From positions 1 to 42,500 of the forward strand of contig JAIVFJ010000136.1 in assembly GCA_025765615.1 (NCBI GenBank): a stretch of DNA of 42,500 nt, read 5' to 3'. The translations under genes were made by a program, and so were the position numbers. Shown here in pieces: positions 10,844 to 22,731 of this stretch (the stretch's first letter is position 1; the number at the start of each line of letters is the position of its first letter). A model generated the notes under the pieces. The model worked only from the letters and a program-made list of their open reading frames with translations. It made no database searches and was not told the DNA's origin. The DNA comes from Zopfochytrium polystomum (lineage: Eukaryota > Chytridiomycota > Chytridiomycetes > Chytridiales > Chytridiaceae).

Positions 10844-13239
10844 GGAAACAGCGAGAGAGGGGAAAAAAAAATGAGTGCTCCAAAAACGGGGTGTGGGAAG
10901 CAGACAGCTGTGTCTGTCTGTCGGTCTGCCTGTCTGTCTGTGTGGTGGTGAACAACAAATCGATTGGGGGAGAGTCGCGCGGAGAGAAGGGGATTGCGGG
11001 AAATCGATCGCGGGTCGGGGAGAGAGACAGAGAGACAGCATTTCGCGAATGGCAAAAAGTGACGGGACAGAGGAGAGAGAGACAGAGAGACAGAGAGACC
11101 CCCAAACAAAAAAAAACAAAAAAAAGACAGCTGCTTTGCTCACACTCCCCTCAGCCTTCTCCCGGTGGGTTCTTCGCTAGGGCGGGTCACTCACACACGC
11201 ACCATACACCCACCATAAACACACACACGCACACAAACACACAAAGAGAGAGAGAGAGAGCGAGAGTACCCGATGAAAGAGGAGGACGAGTTGCTAACAA
11301 CAACCGAAAAAAAAAAAACTCACCTCGGCTAATATCCACCTACTTGCTTTTTTCTTTTAGTCGTTCGCCCGCACCGCTGGTCCAGCTTTCGCGCCGCGCT
11401 GATTCCCGGTGGGGGTGAAACGCGACCAGAGGATTCCTCGCCCGCGCCCGGTTCCCGGTTCGGCACTCGTCTTAGAGGAGACGCGGCCGCCTCTCTCTCT
11501 TTCCGCCCCCGCCTCCGTAACACCCTCCAGTCCGCGTCACAACGAGCACCCCGCCTCCGGCCTGCTTTTGGCCTTTCCTCTCCAAAGAGGATGCCCGACC
11601 AACGATGAGAAGGGGGGGGGAAAGGTAGTGAAAGAGGCGGGGGACGGGGCGAGTTTTAAGGGGAGCCCGAAGCGAGTCCGGCCGGGAGGGGCGGAAACGG
11701 AAGAGAGTTGTTTGGTCGGCGACGGTGTCGGTGTGAGGTTTGGTGAGGTTTGGTTTGGTTGGGGCCGGAATGCTGCCCGATCTGCGGACAGCGGCTGAAG
11801 TTGCCTGCCCGTTCGTTCAGAAACGCGATTGTTTGCGTAGCTCTTGCTGCCCCCGGCTGCTGCTGTTTGTGTTGTGGGGGTTAGGGAACAAGGGGAGTGG
11901 GGCGTGTACGACAAGTTGCGCTTTGCGTTTTTGCCCTTTGCCGTGCGTGGCTGTTGCCGTGTCGTCGACAGATCTGAGGATCTGCGGGGGGAATGGAGAA
12001 TTGGCTGGCTGGCTGGCTGTCTGTATTCGCCGAGCGGACACTCGCTGCTGCTACTGCGCTGTGTCCGTTGTTGCTTGGTTTTTGGGTGTGTGGGCAGATG
12101 AGGGATGATGTGTTTGAATGGATGGATGGATGGGATGGATGGACGGATGGATGGCCCTTGGGACGGCGGCGAGGACGGCGGCGAGGCCGTGCGAGAGTGA
12201 CGGGGCACTGCAGGGGGGCGTGGGCGAGGAGAGGGGAAGAAGGATTTGTGCTGTGGAGAAGAGAGGAGGGGAGGTTAGCAATTATAACAGGATGGAAAAG
12301 GGAGAGAGACAGACAGACAGACAGACACCAAAAGAGGCAGAGAGAAAAAAAACCCCAGCTCGTCACGCGAGGAGAACCACCACCTCCTTCGGACAGAGAG
12401 AATTTCGGTTGGTGACCGGCCCAGACAGACAGACAGACGAAGACAAACGGGAAGTACGTGACAAGGCAGGAGCAGGAATGAACAAGCGAGGGCAGAGGGA
12501 GAGAGAGAGAGGAGAGAGAGAGAGAGTGTGTGTGTGTGTCTGTGTGTGTATGTGTGAGCGAGTGTGTGTGTGCGAGTGAGTGAGGGTGGCAGAGAGCGCA
12601 AGTGTGTGACGAGACGCTCCCGACAGACTCGACAAGGGCGGGAACAGGAGGAGCCAAGCAGCTGGACCCCTCCCAGCTTTGGCCTGACAGAGAACAGCCT
12701 GATACGGATGATAGCAAGGTGGAAGATTGGAAGACACAGGGAGAGAGGGAGGCACACACGAAGAGGAAGCAAACAAACAGCGGAAAAAAAAAGAAAGAAA
12801 GAAAGTTGGGCACAAGAAGTGACTTTGTCGATGGGAAAAGAGGAAGGGACAACAAAACAACAAAAACCCGAAGAAAAGAAAAAATAATCACAAACCTCCT
12901 CTTTTTTTTTCGCGCTCGTCCCCTTTAAACCGTTTTTCCGGGCCTGGGATGCTTGTGGGTTATGACTGCTTGTGTGTGCCCGCGTTTGTGTGTGTGTGTG
13001 TGTGTGTGCGAGCGTGACAAAAGTTGCGCGTGTCTGTGAGTATTAATTTTGTGTGGTTTTCGCGCTCTGCCACAGACTGTGTGGGTGGGTTGACAGGTGA
13101 CAAGGGAGAACAGGGGATATAAAAAAAAAGAGCGCGCAACACAGCGAAACCCACGAAAAAAAACTTTCAGTCTCCTTCTTGCGCTTTTTTGGGTGCTTTT
13201 CTCTCCGACTCCAACGCGTTCCAACTACTGCGCGGTGGT

Positions 13240-13271
<32 letters not shown>

Positions 13272-15367
13272 GACAGAGACAAAGGGACGTCTGAGGGAGA
13301 AGGGAGGGCTGAATGGTACTCCTTTCTGTTATGGTGATCCGGTCGTCCGGGACTCGGACGAGCGGGACCAGCAACAAAGGGGGCAGACCAATCTCACCTT
13401 TTGCAATACAGGGTCCGTTTGTGCGCACTACTTAGTCGTGGAGGGGAAAAAAGGGAATGCGGTATGCGGTTCGAGTAAGAAAGAAGGTGAGTCAGGTCCG
13501 ACGGGTAGGGTTGTTTTGGTGGGGCTGAGGATCGGAGCGTGCCTGCTGAAGTAGAAGGTGCGGGTAAGAGGCGCGGCTGTGGCCTGCTGCGTGCTTGCTG
13601 CTGCTGTCGGAGGAGGATTGTGCTGATGGTGGTTAGTTGACTTTGCTGGGGCGTGGACAGTCGGACGGTCCTAGGGTTCTTTGTGCGTGCCGGAGAGATG
13701 AGTAAGTTTCCGAGGCCGGGCTGGTGCAGGGCCGACGACGACCGACCGAACGAGCGACAAACGAACGACAGCGGGGGCGACGCGGCGAACGAGTAGCGAA
13801 ACGACACTCCGCCGGCTCCTTCTTTTTTACTGTGTTCGCGCTCCCCCCTTTATTTCTTTGTTGTTTCGTTTATTGTTTTGTTTTCCCTCGCTTTTTTAAA
13901 GGATTTTTGGAGGGGAATGAATGACGACGATCGAGTCGCGCGGATTTCTCTTTCTATTTTTTTTTTTTTTATATCTTTTTGTGCTGAGAGGGAGAGACGA
14001 GAGAAGAGAGAGCGATGGGAGAGAGAGAGACTGAGAGAGAGGGACTGAGGGCCAGAGAGAGAGATGATCCGTCCGCCAGTCTCCGCCAGTCTCCGCCGCT
14101 ATGAGCACGGACGGCGTCAACGGCTGAGGTCGGGCGGACGAGCGTGCCCGGTTTTACCTTGAAAACGAGGCGGACGGACGCACTGACTCAAAGTGACGGT
14201 GCGAGAAAGAATAACAATAATAATAAAAGGACAAAAAAACCGATGGGAGCAAGGGGGAGAGTGAGGGGGGGGATGGAAACATGCATGACTCACGGAAATT
14301 TTTTTGATTTTTTTTTTCTTTTCGTTTTCATATGTATTTATGGTTGTTTGGATGGATATTCTGTCTGCCATTCGTGAGCTGTGTGGTGTGTGTGTGGCTC
14401 GCCGCCTGGGCAATCTGTGGGTGGGTTCCTTGGCTTTGAACATGTGTTTCCATCGCCCGTTCACGAACAACCAAACTCCAACCAACGTCATTGGCATGTG
14501 CACCGCAGTCGCTGTTGGTGGAGATTCTTTTTCTCTTCTTCTTCTTGTTGCTCCTTTTTTTTTTTTCTTTTTTTTTTTCTTTCTTTTTTGGCCCTCATGG
14601 AGTCAACCTCACGCACATTCCCTCGACATTTGCCCTGGATATACATGTGTTAGCTAATACTGAACAACGTATTTTGTTTCTTCAGTTGGTTCTCTCTCTC
14701 GTGAGACCCAAACCAAGCACCAAACATTCAACCGAGGGATGCAGGAGGATGCCCACACACAAAAAAAAAAAAAAAAAAAAAAAAAAAAGAAGAGATGAAG
14801 GAGGAGGCTCGATCGCTCACCACGATTGGGGCTGTTGGAGCAAGCAGCGCACAGTGCGCCGTCCAAACCCCCGCTCACACAGTTTCCTTGGTATGTTCTT
14901 TCGTTTTTTTTCGTTTTTTTTTTTAAATTCAAGGACTTTCGTGACAAACTCCGGCGCTCGAAGACAGACACCGACTTTGCCTCAAAGAAAGAAAGTATCC
15001 AAAAAAAAAATCCGCCCACGGGCCACGCGCAGTACAAGTGAGTGCCTCGCTCCCTCGCCCCCGCCGCCGATCGGTTTGGGTCGGACGACGATCGCGACCC
15101 CCGTCCAATCTCCCGCTGCAGTCGATCCCGCACATGGAGGTCGTTCAACGCGATCGCGATCGAATCATGATCGCACAGATTCGCCCACTCTCACGGCGGC
15201 CGCTGTCGCAGGAGGAGGACAGAGCGGCGATGCTGCGGCCGCGCCCAGATCGGCTGTGATCCCGTCGATTAACACCGCAGAGCAAAGTTGCCGCATTTCG
15301 CTCACTCCCACCCTTTGACTGACTTTTCAATCAGGTTCCCATTCCTCCCTCGGCGGGCAGGCGCGAT
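10288..15367. repeat. 5-kb microsatellite-rich, purine/pyrimidine-skewed divergent intergenic region
   Basis: No gene is supported here. Frames are open mainly because of simple repeats. Tracts include A/T runs (10331-10370, 14760-14788), (GA)n near 10810-10840, 11243-11262 and 12497-12526, (GT)n near 12525-12580 and 12985-13010, CAGA/GACA repeats near 10905-10941, 12306-12330 and 12422-12437, GGAT repeats near 12117-12152, and GA-rich blocks at 13240-13280 and 13985-14065. From about 10.7 to 14.1 kb the + strand is strongly purine-biased, so the sense strand of the CBM21 gene is CT-rich there. It separates the 5' ends of the CBM21 gene and transportin and presumably holds both promoters. A 5' UTR intron for transportin is conceivable, with a GTGAGT donor near 15038 and a TTCAATCAG acceptor near 15343. 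Confidence 0.6.
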
Positions 15368-18300
15368 ATGGAAGGGTGGCAGCCTGACCCCCACGTCCAG
15401 GAGGAGCTGGCAGAGGCGCTGTCGGCCGAAAACAGTGAACAAATTGCTGTAAGTTTTATCATTTATACACTTTATCTCAACCAGATCTCAGTCCTCGCAT
15501 TCTCTTCACTCACTTCGGCAATTTAAATCTCTGTTACTGGCCCCACCTCCTCTTTCCTGCCCAGTTCATCAACAAATTTACCCAAGACGTGGACAACTTC
15601 CGGTATCTCTTCTTTGCAATGGTCCGGCCCGAGCTCCCAATCGTTGCCCGGAATGCGGCTTCAGGCTTCATACTCTATGCAATCAGAGGAAACAACCAAA
15701 TTGCTTTAAATCTTGCCCAGCGTAGCGACCTTGTCCTATTTTTCAGGCAGTGCATCTACGCTGACCATGGAGACAAGGACTTGAGCATCGCCAACGCCGC
15801 CACCATCTCAGTCATCAGGCTTCTTGTGCAAAGGGAGATAAAGTGCGCACCAGACCTGCTCCTAGTGCTGCTGTATTTCACTGGCTGTCCAAGCACCAGT
15901 ATAGGTACTGCTCTGGTCAGTGGCACTTTGCATCCCCTCTTTATTTATCAATTTCGTTGACCCCCAATTGTGTTGTGTTGAGATCCTCTTTCAACTTTGA
16001 CTTTATTCGGTTTCAAACATTCCATCAACTTTCATTTATTTGTTTGTTTTTTTGTTTTGTTGTTGCCCTTTCAACTCATTTATTCTGATTTCTTTGCAGG
16101 ATTGCTGGACTTTGATCAGAGTGATATGCGACCAAGCAGTGCCTGTTATCAGTGAACATCCTTTGATGAACGAAATCATCGTAGCACTGATACAGCACAA
16201 AGACCATGACAATCCCGATTTAAGCACGCCTGCGATCCAATCAGTCAATTGCTTTGTGATGGCGATGAGCTGCCCTGCCATGGTCCAAAACATCCCAGGC
16301 TACATAAACAGACTCATTCAGCAGTCGCACTGCCCAGATGGCCAATTGGTCAGTCTTGTGTGCGAAAGTGTCGCGCTGATAACGGAAAAACTGCACAAGA
16401 AAATCGCTGATGATTTGCTGGACAAGATCATTTCTGTGATCATGAGGTGCTGCGATGCCACTGACAATGCTGTTGCAAGAAGCGCCTGCGAGTTCTGGAT
16501 CACTTTTGCTGACTGCGGGGATGAAAGATTTTATGATTTGGTTGGCTTGCATTTGGAACAGTAAGTCCTGCACTTTTTCTTCCCTTTCTTCTTTTTGTTT
16601 TGAGTTTTCCCCTCACCATGCCATTCTCCTACCCACGCCGACCCAATGGTGCAAAAATTCTGTGCTGACGTTCCAAAAAAAAAACAACAACAGGCTCCTT
16701 CCCATCTTGCTAAAGAACATGAGTCTCACCGAAGACGACATGAAAGCAAGGCGCTTCGCAGTCGAAGCAAAAGACACGCCCGAAACAGCCCTAGCATTCC
16801 GATCAGACATCCAAGCCTCCACTGAACGCCCTCACCCACATCGGAGCTCCACCGAGGACGACGACGACGACGATGCAGACCTTGCAGATGACTCCAACAT
16901 GGGCTGGAACCTCCGAAAATGCGCAGCAGCGTCTTTGGACGCCATCGCCTCCGCGTTTGGGGACCAGCTGGTCCCGCACCTGCTTCCTCCGCTGAAAGCT
17001 GCGCTCTCCTCCGACGACTGGATTCAAAGGGAGGCGGGGATTCTAGCCTTGGGCGCGGTGGCGGTGGGCTGCGCTCGCGGGTTGGAGGTGTACCTGGGAG
17101 AGCTGGTCAAGTTTCTGTGGGTGTGCTTGGGAGATCCAAGGGTTTGTGACACCCTTTTTTTTCCCCCCTCCTCCTTTTGTTTGTGGAGCTTTTCTCTCGC
17201 TCATTGAACCATTTCTGCATACTGATTCTCTTCCCTCAAGCCGATAATTCGGGCAATGGCAAGCTGGACGTTGAGTCGATTCTCCCAATGGATCGTGCAT
17301 GGCTTGGCAATTAACAACGGTCCTCGGCAAGATCCCCATTACTTCGACCACTCCCTTTGCAGAGTAAGTCCCTTTTTTGCTCCACATTCATTCCAATAAT
17401 TGTTTCCCCCCATTTAGCTTGCAGAGCTCGTTCTCGACAAAAACAGCGAAGTTTCTCGCAGTGCGTGCACTGCTCTTGCGACGCTTGTGGAGGCCGCAGG
17501 CGACGCGTTGGGCCCCCACCTTTCCACCGTTGTGCACAGCGTGAACGCCGCCTTTGGGCAGATACTGGTGAGTGTTTCAAAAGTGCTCCCCCTCCCCCTT
17601 CACCCCCTCCCGCTTGCGTTCATTATTTAATTTCCACCACCCTCAAAATTCCTTTTTGCTTGCAGGACAGCAACGTGGGCTTCCTGTGCGACCTCGTGGT
17701 CACCCTGGCCGACGCGGCCGGAGGAAAGCTGAACAACCGGGACTACGTACCGCTCTTGATGCAGCCGCTCCTCGTCCAGCTGGACCGGCAGCTGGCCGCT
17801 CGGTCGGACATTTCGGTCCTGTTCGACTGCCTGCGGTCCGTGGCCTTGGCAGCGGGGGCGAGCTTCAAGCCGTTTGCCGGGAGAGTGTGGGCCGCTGGCT
17901 GGCGCGTGCTTGTTGGCGAGATGCCCAATGTACAGGTACAAGCGAAAACGGGGGTGGCCGGATGTGGGAGGTGGTTTGTCCAAAAACATTTTTTTTAATT
18001 ATTGAAACCAAAAAAACACGCAGGCCGGTTCTTCGGACATGAGTCTCACCGTCGCCGCTCTGGATCTGTTGCAAGGCCTGGTCCAGAGCCTCGGCGCCGA
18101 CGCCGCCGAGTGGGTCGACGGGTGCGCGCCGCCGCTTGCCTCGCTGATTGCAGAATGCACCGATGTAAAGTGTCTTTGTTAGGGACCATGGGGGGCGCTA
18201 AACCACCCTCTCTCTCCTCCTCCTCTCCAGCCACGAATGGCCCAAGCCGACGTCCGACAGAGTGCGTTTGCGCTCCTGGGCGACGTCGCTGGCGCGCACT

Positions 18301-19458
18301 ATTCGGCGGTGGACCGCCCGCAGCAGCGCCCTCGCTACCTCCCGCGGCTCGTGGCGCACGCGCTCGCGCACACGCGCGACCTCGCGTTCCTCGCGAGGCG
18401 GGGCGGCGGCGCGGACAAGTCGGCGGCGAACAACGCGGTGTGGGCGTTGGGGGTGCTCGCGCAGCACATGCCGCCGCGGTCGTCGTCGTCGGCGGTGGAG
18501 CAGGACGACGCGGAGGAGGATGAGAAAGACGAGGAGGAGGAGGGCGTGGCGGACGTGACGGGGGTGGTGGCGGCGGTGTGCGGCGAGCTGGCGCGCACGG
18601 TGTGCGTGGGACGCGACGAGTGCCAGAGCGGGGGGTGGGTGGTGGTGGAGAACGCGGCGGTGACGATGGCGCGGCTGGGCGCGGCGTGTCCGGCGGCGGT
18701 CGCGGAAGCCGCGTGGGGCAGCGGCGGTGGCGAAGGCGGTGTGGGCGTCGCGCGGGTGGTGGCGGGGTGGTGCGGCGCGGTGCGGGGGCTCAAGGAGCGG
18801 GACGAGATGGAGAGCGCGACAAGCGGGATGCTGCGGGTGGTGCGCGAGACGGCGACGACGAGCGGGAGTGGGCTGGTTTCGGTAGGTGGACATTGCCTTT
18901 GATATTTGATTTTTCTGGACTAGTTTGATTTATTTCTTTCGTTGTAATGCCTCTTGCCTTGCATTTCCATCCAGTGCCTGCAGCCTGTCTGCGAGCTGAT
19001 TGCCGGATGGGCCGCTGACGAGGCTGCGCCCAACGCGACGCGCGACGAGTTCCAAGCGGTAAGCTCATCTGTCTCTCTCTCTCTCTCTCTCTCGTCTCTC
19101 TCTCTCTCTCTCGCTCTCTCCCGTTCTCTCTCTCGTTCATCTCTCTCTCTCTCCTCTCCTCTCTCTCTCTCTCGCTCCTCTCTCTCCTCTCTCTCCTCTC
19201 TCTCTCTCTCTCGCTCTCTCTCTGCTCTCTCTCTCTCTTTTGCTATCAACCAACAAGCTAAACCATCACTTTGCGTTCTTCTTCCGACACCACCCAAACT
19301 AACGAATGCCAACCAAAAAAAAAAACCCCCCCATCGAACCAGTTCCTGACCGACTGCCGAAGCGCCTGCTGGGCGCCGAGCGGTGGGAGGCGGCGGTGGC
19401 TGGTTTTCCGGAAAGCCTGACGCTGTCGCTGCAGGACGATGCTCATATAGACTGCTGA
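15368..19458 (+). CDS. KAP104: Transportin (karyopherin beta-2 / Kap104-type nuclear import receptor)
   Basis: Exons: 15368-15448, 15565-15915, 16100-16560, 16694-17141, 17241-17363, 17418-17567, 17666-17935, 18024-18164, 18231-18881, 18975-19058 and 19363-19458, giving 951 residues in frame. Transportins are HEAT-repeat receptors that carry PY-NLS cargo such as hnRNP proteins through nuclear pores and release it on Ran-GTP. Evidence: the start EGWQPD resembles the family N-terminus; blocks such as AVARSACEFWITFA, MGWNLRKCAAASLDA, MASWTLSRFSQW and VRQSAFALLGD match it; the acidic H8-loop equivalent is at about 352-366. A second acidic insert (about 764-781) lies inside an otherwise diverged GC-rich exon. 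The last junction is uncertain: the conserved frame resumes only with a weak acceptor at 19362, whereas the better acceptor at 19342 shifts frame. The usual C-terminal Tyr-Gly ending is absent. Family assignment is confident. Confidence 0.88.
19073..19243 (+). repeat. (CT)n microsatellite inside the last transportin intron
   Basis: About 170 bases of almost pure CT/TC with occasional G or A interruptions follow directly after the GTAAGC donor at 19059. It forms an extreme pyrimidine tract inside a single intron of about 300 nt, the longest supported intron of the gene apart from the 5' UTR possibility. Confidence 0.9.
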
Positions 19459-22400
19459 ACGACGACGACGAGCCGTGGGATACGGGCGGTGGTGGTGGTG
19501 GTGGTGGTGGGTTTTTTTTTACAGTGGCTCACCAACATTGGGTCAACAATGGCTGTGCCAAAATCCTGCTGCAAATAATTGAGCGATGCGCCCCTTTCGA
19601 ATTGGCAGCGTACAACGGGACTGCGTGTGACGGAAGACGGTCGTTTTTGAACTTGTTTCACACTAATTTTCAATTTGGTGAGCGTTTGACAAACAGTATA
19701 TCCATTGGCCCAATTTTTGTTGGATGGTTGGAAAGAGTGCGTTCACCAAGGCAGAGTTACATGTCGTTGTTGCTTAGCGCTGGAAATTTGATTGGAATTC
19801 GTCCCGGCGTGATGGAACAGTGTGTACATTTGCCTCTCCTTACCCGAATCCCGACACGGAGTACAGCGAGTCAAAGTCTGGGAGCAGTGTCACAGGTGTC
19901 GGCATACGACGGGTTGTCGGGGCCGAGGTAAAGCAATTTGGTCGGAGTGTTACTGGGCCCACTAGGAATGCGGGCTTACCGCTTTGGACACTGGGGGACG
20001 CCCTGGGACCCAATGCAAAAGGTAACGTATCGGCGCATACCTGGAGCTGTCAGGTGCACGCCGCTGCATGTGATGACGCAGTGGAGGTCACGTGTGTGGG
20101 AGATAGTCACATGCGTGTGTGAAACGAGAAAAAAAAAAATTCAAATCCCAAAACATCGAAGGCGCCGTCAAGCGCCAACAACAGGGACCGGGGTTGCAGG
20201 CCAACGAGCGGCTTGGATGTTGATGCGTGCTGCAGTAAGACAATCTCACGCAGCAAGCGTTGCATGTCTGCACAAATGGAGAGCGTGGCTGGCATACATG
20301 GTGGCAACAACGTACAGCACTATTCATTTGGGAAGCATGTTACAGCTTCGTTGTTGGCAAAGGATTTCCTGAAGACTTGGGTGTTCAACACTGGGTGACA
20401 AAAGAGGCTGGGCGGAGGGGTCAAAAGTTGAGTTGGATATTATTATGTGAGACTATTCTCACTCCTTTGACCCCAGGATCTGGGCCCTAGAGTGAGGGAA
20501 AAGGAAATAATAGTTGTTAGGCAGAACTGACTGGTTAGCAACAAGAGGCACAAGACAGACCTGAACCTATTGAGACTGTCGGTTATTGTTCTCACGATGC
20601 CCATGGGGGAGCGAGCCACCGCCAATGCAGACCTGGGTGCTGGTTTGCGCTGTTGACAAATACTCTGAGTATTAAGTGGAACGGAAACCCAGTGGCAACA
20701 GTTTTCCTCCTGTAAACAGTCTACTCTGAGTGAGTGAGTGGAAGGAGTGAATGAAGTGGAGATGTGTGTTTATGGGTGGTCCTTCTCCCCAACTTGGAGA
20801 GGAAGAGAAAAAAAACTCTGTTATGAATTATTGATACATGGAAAAAGAGAAATGGCCCAAAAACAGAGAGAGAGAAAATTGACAAGTCAACCTCCCCAAC
20901 TTGGAGAACCAACCATAAATGCTCTGAGTCCCCCAACTCGTTATGCTTGTATGTACAAGTGCCAAAAACAAATAAGAATTAGGCAAGTGTGAGGCTCGGC
21001 GTGTCAGGTACCCCATCCCTATGCAGTTGGGCAGTCTTATAGGATTATCAAGTATCTCACATAAGGTGTTGGCTGTATTTAAGATTCTCAATGAGCTCTT
21101 CCTTTACTATAACACATCAATCATTTTATATATAAAACACGTGACCCATCTGAAAGAGGGATCAATTTTGGTTGTTCCCATAATTTTTCTAAATTTTCTA
21201 CTATGTAGACCAATTATTCAGACTAATCATCAAGTTTCCCACCCTAATTGCACTGTGCTTTACTCTCTTTGATATTGAGAAGGCTCTCTTTGGCTCTTGA
21301 GTTACAATTTGGGTCTGAGTAACTTGGGAGTTCCCTTATTTATATGTTACCTAATCCTGTAAATGCTTCTTATCTCTTATCCTTTCTTCCTTGTCAGTGT
21401 TGCCTTGTCATTAATTTTCATTCGTCCTCCCTTTCATTTTTCTTCAAATACCGCTTTCTTTCTCTTTCTTTCTTCCCAAAAGTCCCCTTCCCTACAAATA
21501 CCTGCCTCAGGGAAGCAGCCTCCTCATTAATCCCACCATCTTTACAAAACCAAAATTCAATAAATGCCATTTCTAAGAAATTAGATTTATTTTCTACTGA
21601 AACCCCCCTTCCCCCTTCCTTATGATTCTCCTATAATACAAGCCTGAGCAGCCCTTCATCAGGTTGGACTCTCCTCACTCACACAGAGCTGGTATTCTGC
21701 CAGACTCCTTGAGTATTGACCTTTTGTCGCCTTTGGGGTAGAACACCATGTTGGCCCCGCTTGAGCAAGAGCGGAGGTAATAAATAAACTTGTGTATAGT
21801 TGTCCGTTTATAGAATGGTGGAAGATTAAGAACCTGTCCTGAGGGATGGATGAGTAGGGTGTGGTGGGAGTGCCACATTCCTTCTCGAGCACTGCTGCCA
21901 TATCGTTTGGTGGAAGTCACAATGTGAGTTATAGAGTTAAACTGTAGTTCCCTGCTGGTAGGCGCTGCAGCTGCAGCTAGATTTGATACGGAGATCTCAG
22001 AGTCTCTGTTAGTCACCAAAACGACAATATGTTGAGAAGCGCCTGGCGCAACAGAAACTGTGTTGAAAGTAGTAAAAGCGGTCCCAAAATCCTAGGCTTT
22101 ATCACTGAGACCTCAGTGTAGTCTCACAATGAAAACCCTTTCCGGTCTTGGAGAGCCAATAGGTGTGTGGTCGTGCTTGTTTGTGCATGTCACTGCAAGT
22201 GGGAACTCTCCCACTCCACTCACGTTTCTTACGCTGTCCCACTCCAAAGCAGTTAGTTCCCCACAGTAACAGTGTCAATAGTGCAGCAGGAAACTTCAAA
22301 AACTTTAATGCAGCTTGCCTTCGAAGTGGGGGAAGGGGAGCTAGCTGGTTTAACAGTGTCTCCCTGACGAGGGGACAAGTGGCGCAGCACTTGCCGCCAA

Positions 22401-22731
22401 AGGTAGTTTTTTTTTCCTTTTTTTTTCTTTCCCCTTTTTTCTCCTTCCTTCTCTCTGGTCTTTCTTATTGAGGAAGAATTCAAGCGGAAGCATTTTTGTT
22501 GTGGTGGATTTTCAAAAAAAGAAAACAATAGAAAAAAACACATTGTGAGGCAGACAGACAGGCACTGACTATCACAGACAGACAGACAGACAGACGGACA
22601 AGAGTAAAAATAGGCAGAAAATCTCAACACACACCCAACAACCAACCAAAAACACCCAAGAACCAAAATAAGAAAAAAGTAAAAAGGAGAAAAAAGGACA
22701 GAGGAAAAAAAAAAAAAAAAAGGAGAAAAAA
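19459..22731. other. Lower-GC intergenic region, probably decayed repeats; no gene supported
   Basis: Composition changes sharply after the transportin stop and a (GGT)n tract near 19490-19510. Frames are short and give no recognised family. A 15-base direct repeat (TCCCCAACTTGGAGA) occurs near 20786 and 20896. Between 22030 and 22355 a 326-bp stretch begins TGTTGAG and ends TTTAACA, the TG...CA form of a retrotransposon LTR (orientation would be minus), but no matching second copy, no target-site duplication and no reverse transcriptase are visible. CAGACAGA repeats and A-rich tracts at 22540-22730 lie directly upstream of the exchanger gene and include its promoter region. Confidence 0.5.

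Noticed and set aside
12300..12440. Repeated CAGACAGA blocks resembling a spaced repeat array
   Set aside because: These are tetranucleotide microsatellites without unique spacers; there is no CRISPR in this eukaryotic DNA.
10687..12891. Long open frames on both strands, including a 336-residue minus-strand frame
   Set aside because: They are made of Ser/Leu/Cys or Arg/Glu runs from CT/GA repeats, have no domain and no splice-linked partners.
14491..15318. 275-residue + strand frame upstream of transportin
   Set aside because: It is composed of homopolymer translations (Phe and Lys runs) with no conserved segment; at most it overlaps a 5' UTR.
19383..20372. Frames of 100-180 residues after transportin, considered as a transposon gene
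   Set aside because: No catalytic motif, no terminal repeats that pair, and composition typical of decayed sequence.
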